Positions 28,810-36,041 of a DNA stretch of 64,000 nt are shown here, in pieces. This stretch comes from an uncultured Ilumatobacter sp. (lineage in GTDB: Bacteria > Actinomycetota > Acidimicrobiia > Acidimicrobiales > Ilumatobacteraceae). How positions within the stretch are numbered: position 1 is the stretch's first letter; every line of letters starts with the position of its first letter. Location of the stretch: contig CAJJBX010000003.1 of assembly GCA_905182555.1 (NCBI GenBank), positions 1 through 64,000 of the forward strand. The letters run 5' to 3'. The position numbers and the translations under genes were made by a program. The notes beneath the pieces were generated by a model. The model was given only the letters and a program-made list of their open reading frames with translations, was not told where the DNA came from and ran no database searches.

Positions 28810-29556
28810 ATGACCGAACCTGCGAACGACCTGGTGCTGCGGAGCGATGTCGACGGGCTGGCCACACTCACGTTGAACCGCCCGGACAAGCTCAACGCCC
28901 TCTCACCGGCGTCGTTCATCGCATTGCGCGCACACATCGACGCAATCGCGGTCGATGGCTCGGTCGGGTGCGTCGTGCTGACAGGGGCCGGTCGCGCGTT
29001 CTGCGCTGGCCACGACCTTGCGTCCATCGCCACGGAAGAGAAAGCGCCCAGCCGGCACTTCGAGACCGAGACGGTTGACGCACTCGAAGCACTACCCCAA
29101 CCAACCATCGCCCGCATCAACGGCCACTGCTACACCGGCGGCCTCGAACTGGCGTTGGGCTGTGATCTGTTAATTGCTGGCGAGTCGGCCAAGCTCGGCG
29201 ACACTCACGGCCAATGGGGCCTCGTGCCCATTTGGGGCATGTCGGTACGGCTTCCCGAACGCGTCGGCCGGTCGACCGCAAAGGAATTGATGTTCACCAG
29301 CCGCCGCGTCTCGGGCACCGACGCGGCTTCGATTGGGCTTGTTGACCGTTGCGTCGCCGACGATTTGTTGGACAACACCGTCGCCGCGCTTGCCGCCGAA
29401 GTGCTCAACAACTCAAGAGGCACGAACCGCATCGTCAAACAACTCATCGATGATCACGCGCAGCGCAGCCGCATCGATGCACTCCTGCATGAGCGGGCTC
29501 TCCCCCACGGCGTTCCCCACGACATGCAGGAACGCCTCCGCGCCGGCGGCCGATAG
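28810..29556 (+). CDS. Enoyl-CoA hydratase/isomerase (crotonase) family
   Basis: 248-residue crotonase. The oxyanion-hole segments are GAGRAFCAGHDL and INGHCYTGGLELALGCDLLI. Start ATG 28810. The second acid normal for hydratases is not obvious at LGDTHGQWGLVPIWG, so dehydration versus isomerase or hydrolase activity is open. The TAG stop at 29554-29556 lies within the arm of a REP hairpin shared with the convergent gene. Confidence 0.88.
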   Translation: MTEPANDLVLRSDVDGLATLTLNRPDKLNALSPASFIALRAHIDAIAVDGSVGCVVLTGAGRAFCAGHDLASIATEEKAPSRHFETETVDALEALPQPTIARINGHCYTGGLELALGCDLLIAGESAKLGDTHGQWGLVPIWGMSVRLPERVGRSTAKELMFTSRRVSGTDAASIGLVDRCVADDLLDNTVAALAAEVLNNSRGTNRIVKQLIDDHAQRSRIDALLHERALPHGVPHDMQERLRAGGR

Positions 29557-29587
29557 TTGCGTATGGGGTCAGGCCCCTTTCGCAACT
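29555..29587 (+). repeat. REP-like palindrome, copy 1
   Basis: 33-base element with outer arms AGTTGCG and CGCAACT and the inner core GGGGTCAGGCCCC; arms extend to GATAGTTGCG / CGCAACTATC here. The same element recurs at 52877, 52931 (inverted) and 63503 (inverted). In this copy the stop codons (TAG) of both convergent genes lie in the two arms, so it can serve as a bidirectional terminator. Confidence 0.9.
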
Positions 29588-30677
29588 ATCTGGGCACGCC
29601 AATCGGCCAGCCGTCAACGACCTGATCGAGAAATTCGCTCATTCCGAGACCAACGTGGCCATCGCATTCGTAGCGAGTCATTGCTTCGGTAATCCGGGTA
29701 TGTAACTGGTTGCCGTCGGGAGTGGTCCGCCGGCTGCGCAGCGGAATCATCGAGAGCACCTCGCCGGTCACCTCGTACTCACGCTCGTCGGTCTGCGCCC
29801 AGCAGCGCATCGCCGTCTGCTCGCCGGCCTCGTTCCAGTCGGCCTCAATGCGACAGTCAGTCACCCGGTGGTACTCGTTGCCGACCAAGACCATCCCACT
29901 CGCCGATGGCGTGCGAGCCGACCCGTCATCACGAATGCCGCGGTCAATGACTGAGAGCATCATCGCGAAGTTTTCGTTAAAGACCATTGGAAGCCAGCGG
30001 TACCACGTCAGTGCCTGCCAGTAACGGGGCCCCCATGATTTGTCGCGCAAGCCCATGCCGTCGATCTCCATGACGACACCATCCCGACCATCCCGACCAT
30101 CGACATCGACAGCGTCTCCGACGGTGATCGTGCCGATCACCGAACAGTGCTGTTCGTAGTGCGCTTTGGCGAATCCGTTGAGCGTCTCTATCTCCCGGCC
30201 GTCGGCGTACTGGGGCCTGCCGCCGTACATTGGTGACACGGCGCGGTAGTCGAGCCTGACCGAGCAATCGACCATCGGGTTGGTGCCGAACGCAGCGCGC
30301 GGATCAGCCATTTCACTCGGGTCGTCGAGCAAACAGACTCGGCCCTCGTAGGTGACCGTGAGATGCTCGAACGGCTCGACCACGGTGATCGTCAAGCCAC
30401 CGGCGTCCATTGCATCGTTGTTGTCGATCTTCGGACGGTCGTACATGAAACCGACTCGGCCGTCGGGCAGATAAATGCAAACCGACATCTCGGCGTGGCC
30501 CTCGTTGACCCGGTTGCCAAGTCGGAACCAGCCACCCACCTCCAGACCGAGGTCGAAGACGTTGAGGTACATCGACTCGTTGTAGTTCTCGGCCGCATCA
30601 GGCGTATGCGTGTACTCGTCCTCCGGCAGCAGGACGGTCACGATCTCGTCGGGGTCGGTTTGATCAGATTCGCGCAT
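29586..30677 (-). CDS. Uncharacterised DUF7064-like (lipocalin/AttH-type) protein
   Basis: 363 residues without signal peptide. YNESMYLNVFDLGLEVGGWF, HAEMSVCIYLPDGRVGFMYD and GVVMEIDGMGLRDKSWGPRY are typical of the large family of double-lipocalin proteins related to AttH/CrtC that actinobacteria and proteobacteria carry next to acyl-CoA or steroid catabolism genes. ATG 30677 follows AGGAGAGAG. The neighbouring crotonase fits a role in acyl or steroid breakdown, but this is inference. Confidence 0.7.
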   Translation of the reverse strand: MRESDQTDPDEIVTVLLPEDEYTHTPDAAENYNESMYLNVFDLGLEVGGWFRLGNRVNEGHAEMSVCIYLPDGRVGFMYDRPKIDNNDAMDAGGLTITVVEPFEHLTVTYEGRVCLLDDPSEMADPRAAFGTNPMVDCSVRLDYRAVSPMYGGRPQYADGREIETLNGFAKAHYEQHCSVIGTITVGDAVDVDGRDGRDGVVMEIDGMGLRDKSWGPRYWQALTWYRWLPMVFNENFAMMLSVIDRGIRDDGSARTPSASGMVLVGNEYHRVTDCRIEADWNEAGEQTAMRCWAQTDEREYEVTGEVLSMIPLRSRRTTPDGNQLHTRITEAMTRYECDGHVGLGMSEFLDQVVDGWPIGVPR

Positions 30678-30834
30678 TGCATTCTCTCTCCTAGTCGAAC
30701 CAACATCCTCGCTGCCCCCGCCACTGCCAATCGCAGCGAACGGGAGCGCCCTGTTCCCCGACATGGTGAGGAGCAGGACCAATGTCCCATCTGCTGGCAC
30801 TGGCGGTGGCCAGCGCTGAACGTATGCTCGGGCC

Positions 30835-31446
30835 GTGAGCGCAACCGAGTACGACGCATCGACCGCATTAATCGTGGTCGACATGCAGAACGACTTCGCC
30901 CACCCCGACGGATCACTGTTCGTCGAATGTGGCGATCAGCTTGTCGAGCCAATCAACATCGAGATCGCCACTGCCGCTCAGGCACGCTCTGTCATCGTCG
31001 TCACACAGGATTGGCATCCGGGCACTACACCCCATTTCATCGACGACGGCGGCGTCTGGCCGACCCACTGCGTTGCCGGCACATGGGGTGCAGATCTGAT
31101 CGACGGCCTCGACCCCGACTCGCGAGCGAGTGCAGTCATCCGCAAGGGCACCAATGGCGAAGACGGGTACTCAGCGTTCTCGATGCGCGAACCCGGCGGC
31201 ATTGTCGACATTCCGACAGGCCTCGCCGGCCTGCTCCGGGAGCGCGGCATCGAGCGTGTCGTTGTGTGCGGTATCGCGACCGACGTCTGCGTCTCGGCGA
31301 CTGCGCTGAGCGCCACCAAGGCTGGGTTCAATACGACCGTGCTGTGGGACTCGACTCGGCCGGTGTCCGCCGACAATGCAACCATTACTCGGGTGCTCAG
31401 CGAATTCGCCGACGCACTGGTCACCGTCATTGGAGCGCCAGCATGA
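30835..31446 (+). CDS. pncA: Nicotinamidase PncA
   Basis: 203-residue isochorismatase-fold amidase converting nicotinamide to nicotinate. The catalytic triad is visible: D16 in VVDMQNDFAHPDGSL, Lys in VIRKGTNGEDGYSAF, Cys in GIATDVCVSAT; the metal-site WHP is in TQDWHPGTTPHF. Start GTG 30835. The stop overlaps the pncB start (ATGA), which supports the specific nicotinamidase assignment. Confidence 0.93.
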   Translation: MSATEYDASTALIVVDMQNDFAHPDGSLFVECGDQLVEPINIEIATAAQARSVIVVTQDWHPGTTPHFIDDGGVWPTHCVAGTWGADLIDGLDPDSRASAVIRKGTNGEDGYSAFSMREPGGIVDIPTGLAGLLRERGIERVVVCGIATDVCVSATALSATKAGFNTTVLWDSTRPVSADNATITRVLSEFADALVTVIGAPA

Positions 31447-33014
31447 GTCACGAACCACTCGCAACGACGGTCGCCGATCGATGGACAGCCACACGCGGGC
31501 CACTGTTCACCGACATGTACGAGCTGACGATGGCGCAGGTGTACGTCACGCAGGGCATCTCCGAGCAACGCGCCCACTTCGATTATTTCTTCCGGTCGAC
31601 CCCGGATTACGGCACCCACCAAGCTGGTTTCGGCGTCTTCGCCGGACTCGACCCATTCCTCTCCTGGGTCAACAACCTTGAAATCACCGCCGCCCACATC
31701 GAAGCACTCGCTGCCATGACCGCACCGACTGGCACGCCAGTTTTTGGTACTCAGTTCCTCGACTGGCTGGCCACTCCCAGTCGCTTTGATGACATCGAGA
31801 TCCGGTCGATCGCCGAGGGTCGCGTCGTCCATCCGCACGTCCCGATCGTGACCGTGACCGGGCCGCTTGCTGTGTGTCAACTGCTCGAAACGTCGCTTCT
31901 CAACCACTTCAACTATCCGACACTCATTGCAACGAAGGCGGCACGTGTCGTGCAAAGCGCTCGAGGTGGAAGCGTCCTCGAGTTCGGGATGCGCCGCGGG
32001 CCATCGACCGGAGTCAACGAAGGCATCCGCGCTGCGCTCATCGGTGGTTGCGTTTCGACCTCCAACGTCGAAGCAGCAATCGCCCTCGGCAAACAGCCGA
32101 TCGGCACGCACGCCCACGCGCTCGTCCAGGCGTACATGGCCCTCGGCGATGGAGAGATCGGCGCCTTCCGCGCAATGGCGGCCACCGCCCCCGATGAGTG
32201 CATCTTGCTCGTCGACACGGTCAACACCCTCGACTCCGGCGTGCCGAACGCGATCACTGTCTTCGATGAACTGCGCGCCGCTGGCCACGAGCCCGTTGGC
32301 GTCCGCCTCGACTCCGGTGACCTTGCCTACCTTGCAGTGCAAGCCGCTCAGCTTCTCGATGCAGCCGGCTATCCGGACGCGTCGATCGTGCTGTCGAGCG
32401 ACCTTGACGAGCTCAACATTTGGCAGATCCTCACCCAGATCGCCGACTATGCCGAGCTGCTGGGCATCGATGCCGTCAGTGTCAGCAAACGCCTCGTTTA
32501 CGGCGTTGGCACCCGGCTGATCACGTCACACGGATCAGGTGCTCTGAACGGCGTCTACAAGCTCGTTGGCATTGAAAATCGCGATGGCGATTGGACCCCA
32601 GCGATCAAGATTTCCGAGGACCCCGGCAAGGTGCCGCTGCCCGGCCGTAAGGCCGTCTGGCGCCTGTACGACCAGCGCGGCGCAGCCGTTGTCGATCTGA
32701 TCGGACTCGCCGACGAGGAGCCGCTCGCTGACGAGGTCACGGTCGTCCACCACCCGAGCCATGACGGCATCAATCAAGTGATTCGTCGCGCCGACATTTC
32801 CCACATCGAGTTGCTGCACGACACAGTGTTCAGCGAGGACATCGACGCGACGTCGACGCCCACGATCGACGAGCTCGCCGAACGATGCCGGGTCGACGTC
32901 GACCGGTTGGACATCGGCGTGCGCCGCCTCGTCAACCCGCACCGGTATCACGTGAGCTTGACGAGCAAGTTGTACGAGCTCCGCAAGACGCTCGTCGCCG
33001 ACGCTCAGGTCTGA
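31443..33014 (+). CDS. pncB: Nicotinate phosphoribosyltransferase PncB
   Basis: 523-residue enzyme that makes nicotinate mononucleotide from nicotinate and PRPP, the step after PncA in the NAD salvage route. FTDMYELTMAQVY, LEFGMRRGPS with the GTHAHA block (PIGTHAHALVQAYM), VDTVNTLDSG, VRLDSGDLAYLA and LVYGVGTRLIT are family motifs. It starts at 31443, overlapping pncA. Confidence 0.94.
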   Translation: MSHEPLATTVADRWTATRGPLFTDMYELTMAQVYVTQGISEQRAHFDYFFRSTPDYGTHQAGFGVFAGLDPFLSWVNNLEITAAHIEALAAMTAPTGTPVFGTQFLDWLATPSRFDDIEIRSIAEGRVVHPHVPIVTVTGPLAVCQLLETSLLNHFNYPTLIATKAARVVQSARGGSVLEFGMRRGPSTGVNEGIRAALIGGCVSTSNVEAAIALGKQPIGTHAHALVQAYMALGDGEIGAFRAMAATAPDECILLVDTVNTLDSGVPNAITVFDELRAAGHEPVGVRLDSGDLAYLAVQAAQLLDAAGYPDASIVLSSDLDELNIWQILTQIADYAELLGIDAVSVSKRLVYGVGTRLITSHGSGALNGVYKLVGIENRDGDWTPAIKISEDPGKVPLPGRKAVWRLYDQRGAAVVDLIGLADEEPLADEVTVVHHPSHDGINQVIRRADISHIELLHDTVFSEDIDATSTPTIDELAERCRVDVDRLDIGVRRLVNPHRYHVSLTSKLYELRKTLVADAQV

Positions 33015-33020
33015 TCACCA

Positions 33021-34355
33021 ATGCGTTGCTCGTTTACCGTCAGAGCCCGGGTAATGCACACCCCCGAGCGCACCCGGTTGACTGTCCTTGATGACGTGAT
33101 CATCACCGTTGACGATGACGGGATGATTGCAGCCATCGAACCGGCAGCTCGTCTCGCCCCAGGCAACGACGTCGACCACGAACTCGGTCCTGACACCGTG
33201 TTGCTTCCGGGCCTAATCGACACGCACCTTCATGCGCCGCAGTGGCAACAGCTCGGCACCGGGCTCGACCTGCCGCTCGAAGACTGGCTGTTCCAACACA
33301 CCTTCCCACTCGAACAGCGGTTGACCGACCCGGCAGTTGCAGCCGAAGTGTGGCCGCACATGGTGTCGACGTTGCTTGCGCATGGCACGACAGCTGTTGC
33401 TTACTACGCCACCGTGTCCGTTGAAACAACGACCATGCTCGCTGCCACCTGTGCCAAGCTCGGCCAACGCGCGTTCGTTGGACGAGTCGGCATGGACCAT
33501 CCCGAAGGCACGCCTGACTGGTATCGGGATGCCGACGCTGCTGCCGGTATCGACGCATCACGCCGGTCGATCGTCGAAATCCGTGCAATTGGCTCGCCGC
33601 TCGTCGAACCAATCGTTACCCCCCGCTTCACGCCAGCGTGTACCGATGACCTGCTCGCTGGCCTCGGTGCACTTGCTGCCGAGACCAACACGATCATCCA
33701 GACGCACTGCTCCGAGAGCGACTGGGAACATGGTGCAGCGCTCGAGCGCTTTGGTCGCTCAGACACGTCAGCGCTCGACGGTTTCGAACTGATCAAGGAC
33801 CACACCGTGCTCGCCCACGGCGACCATCTTGGCGACGACGACTTCGAGCTCATCCGAAATGCAGGTGCCGGTGTTGCTCACTGCCCACTGTCGAATGCCT
33901 ACTTCGGCAACGCTGTCTTCCCGGCGCGCCGTGCCCTTGATGCCGGCGTGCGGATCGGGTTGGGGTCAGACGTCGCTGGTGGTGCTCGACCCGGCTTGCT
34001 CGCGCAGTGTGCCGACGCCGTCACGGCGTCGCGCTATCTCGAGGACGGCGTCGACCCGCGGCAGGCTGCCGAGGATCGCGGGACCCCTAACTCGCGGATC
34101 TCAATCGTCGAAGCGTTCTGGATGGCAACGATGGGCGGCGCCGAGTTGCTCGGCCTTCCGACCGGGGCGTTAGAAGTCGGTCGGCCGTTCGATGCCCTCG
34201 CGGTCGACACGCGCCGCACCGGATCTCCCCTCCAAGCCTGGCCCGGCCTCGACAACGATGCCCGCACCTTCGAGAAGATCGTTCGCCTCGCCACGCCAGC
34301 CGACATCACCGACGTGTGGGTCGCTGGCCACCGCGTCGCCGGCTCCCGCCCCTGA
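33021..34355 (+). CDS. guaD: Guanine deaminase GuaD (amidohydrolase superfamily)
   Basis: 444-residue zinc amidohydrolase that turns guanine into xanthine and ammonia. Metal and substrate motifs: PGLIDTHLHAPQWQQLG, TPRFTPACTDDLLAGLG, IQTHCSESDWE, VLAHGDHLGDDD and LGSDVAGGARPGLL. It follows pncB by 6 bases, so guanine and nicotinamide salvage are co-expressed. Length and motifs fit the bacterial guanine deaminase family well. Confidence 0.9.
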   Translation: MRCSFTVRARVMHTPERTRLTVLDDVIITVDDDGMIAAIEPAARLAPGNDVDHELGPDTVLLPGLIDTHLHAPQWQQLGTGLDLPLEDWLFQHTFPLEQRLTDPAVAAEVWPHMVSTLLAHGTTAVAYYATVSVETTTMLAATCAKLGQRAFVGRVGMDHPEGTPDWYRDADAAAGIDASRRSIVEIRAIGSPLVEPIVTPRFTPACTDDLLAGLGALAAETNTIIQTHCSESDWEHGAALERFGRSDTSALDGFELIKDHTVLAHGDHLGDDDFELIRNAGAGVAHCPLSNAYFGNAVFPARRALDAGVRIGLGSDVAGGARPGLLAQCADAVTASRYLEDGVDPRQAAEDRGTPNSRISIVEAFWMATMGGAELLGLPTGALEVGRPFDALAVDTRRTGSPLQAWPGLDNDARTFEKIVRLATPADITDVWVAGHRVAGSRP

Positions 34356-34447
34356 GGACCGTCTTGCTGCACGTTTTTCGCCCGATCACTACGTCAACCC
34401 TCGCCGTTGATCAGTGTTGTCGTCAGAAATCGCCACTTCGAGAGCAA

Positions 34448-34762
34448 TCAGCTCTTGCCCGCTTTCCATGGCCGCCCCCAATCGGCAGGCATCCAATTAC
34501 CAGGCTGTGTTACTTCGTCGGTGATCCACAGCGTGTCGTTCACAAAAGGTCCGAGCGCCCGGACGCCGCAATGCGTTCCAACAACGACTGCGTACGCCTC
34601 ACCCACTGGTAATGAGTCACCGGGTTCGAGTGTTGGGAGAAGGGCATCAATCGAATTTGCTGGACCGCTGAACGTCTCGGATGAATCCTGATCGGAGCAT
34701 CCCGCAGCCAGAACTCCGACAGGAAAGGCCAGAGCCAGTCACCGACCTTGCGGCCACCTCAC
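34448..34762 (-). pseudogene. Small lipoprotein gene with an in-frame TGA in its signal peptide
   Basis: In the 510-base gap after guaD one minus-strand frame reads GTG-start RWPQGR, then TGA (34739-34741), then LALAFPVGVLAAGCSDQDSS (a hydrophobic core and lipobox ending at Cys) and a mature domain with YAVVVGTHCGVRALGPFVND and a C-terminus GRPWKAGKS, 104 codons in all. Without the TGA at codon 8 it would be an ordinary small lipoprotein. Either a nonsense mutation, a base-call error, or a start missed downstream (no ATG/GTG/TTG lies between the TGA and the lipobox). The rest of the gap shows nothing else. Confidence 0.5.
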
Positions 34763-34865
34763 GACATCGACACCAGCCTTGGCGCGGTCAACCGAAGTTC
34801 GCGAGGAACGATGACGCGAATATCCTGCTGAGTAGACCGTGGCGTAGCGGCCGTAGCCTGCCGCG

Positions 34866-35969
34866 ATGAACGACTGGACACCCGAGACCTGGCTGATTGC
34901 TGCAGGACGCAACCGCACACCAGGTGAGCCGCTCAATGTAGCGCCTGTGCTGGCCTCAAATTTCTACCTCCCAGACGATCGGTTGTACAGCCGATCAGAC
35001 GGCACCCCGACGTCAGACGCACTCGAAGAACTCCTCGGCGGCATGGAAAACGGTAAAGCGTTGTCGTTCGCATCGGGGATGGCGGCCGCCGCAGTGATCC
35101 TCCATCGGCTCCCGGTGGGCTCCTCCATCGCTGTGCCTGTCGACCCGTATCACGGCGTTGCCGGCATCGTCAACGAAGGCGAAGCCCAAGGTCGGTGGAG
35201 TGTGCTCAGGCTCGATCAGGCCGACACACCGGCGTGGCTCGACGCGCTGCAGACCTGCGACCTGGTCTGGCTGGAAACGCCGGAGAACCCGCTGATGACG
35301 GTGGCCGACCTGCCAACCATCTGCGCAGCGCCGCGTCGCGACGGCACGATCGTCGCAGTCGACAGCACCTTTGCAACGTCGCTCAACCAGCAGCCACTCG
35401 ACCTCGGTGCCGACGTCGTGATGCACTCGGCCACGAAGTTCATTGGCGGCCATTCCGACCTACTGGCCGGCGTGTTGATTACCCGAAACGACGAACTGCT
35501 CGAAGAGTTCCGCCACCGGCGACTCCTGTACGGGGCCACGATCGGCGGAATGGAAGCGTTCCTGACAATCCGGGGCGCACGCACCATGGCACTCCGGATG
35601 GAACGAGCACAGCAGAACGCCATGGAATTGGCGATGCGACTTACAGGACACCCAGAGATCAGCCGCGTGCTGTATCCCGGCCTACCGAGCCACCCGACGC
35701 ATGCCGTGGCAGCGACGTTCATGACCGGCTTCGGTGCCATGATGTCGTTCGAGACAACCGGCGCCGGTGAGCGTGCGACCGACGTCTGCAACCGGATGGA
35801 ACTCGTCAACCATGCAACCAGCCTCGGCGGCGTCGAAACCACGATGGAACGCCGCTCAGTGATTCCTGGTCAGGAACGAATCCCCCCGACGCTCATCCGC
35901 TTGAGTGTCGGCTGTGAGCAGGTCGAGGACCTCTGGGCTGACTTCGTGCAGGCCCTCACCGCGTCCTGA
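34866..35969 (+). CDS. PLP-dependent trans-sulfuration enzyme (cystathionine gamma-synthase/lyase family)
   Basis: 367-residue Cys/Met-metabolism PLP enzyme. The PLP lysine is in MHSATKFIGGHSD; YHGVAGIVNEG, LETPENPLMTVADLP and VDSTFATSLNQQPLDLGAD are family blocks. It may be a cystathionine gamma-synthase or lyase, methionine gamma-lyase, or a homoserine sulfhydrylase; the segment does not discriminate. Monocistronic in this window. Confidence 0.85.
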   Translation: MNDWTPETWLIAAGRNRTPGEPLNVAPVLASNFYLPDDRLYSRSDGTPTSDALEELLGGMENGKALSFASGMAAAAVILHRLPVGSSIAVPVDPYHGVAGIVNEGEAQGRWSVLRLDQADTPAWLDALQTCDLVWLETPENPLMTVADLPTICAAPRRDGTIVAVDSTFATSLNQQPLDLGADVVMHSATKFIGGHSDLLAGVLITRNDELLEEFRHRRLLYGATIGGMEAFLTIRGARTMALRMERAQQNAMELAMRLTGHPEISRVLYPGLPSHPTHAVAATFMTGFGAMMSFETTGAGERATDVCNRMELVNHATSLGGVETTMERRSVIPGQERIPPTLIRLSVGCEQVEDLWADFVQALTAS

Positions 35970-36041
35970 CCAGTCCGACCAGCCGGCTTTCCGCAAAGTT
36001 AGGGTTGCTTTACAACACCCGGTGACGTTACCTTTCAGACC

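Noticed and set aside
28413-29120. 235-residue minus-strand frame over the crotonase start
   Set aside because: Antisense to a clear crotonase and to the wax-ester synthase remnant; no domain or start signals.
30978-32342. 454-residue minus-strand open frame opposite pncA and pncB
   Set aside because: Antisense to two genes with clear catalytic motifs; its composition is that of a reverse frame in GC-rich coding DNA and it shows no recognisable domain.
36000-36041. Iron-box-like sequence (TTAGGGTTGC) before the adenylation fusion
   Set aside because: It matches only one half of an IdeR/DtxR box and is not palindromic.
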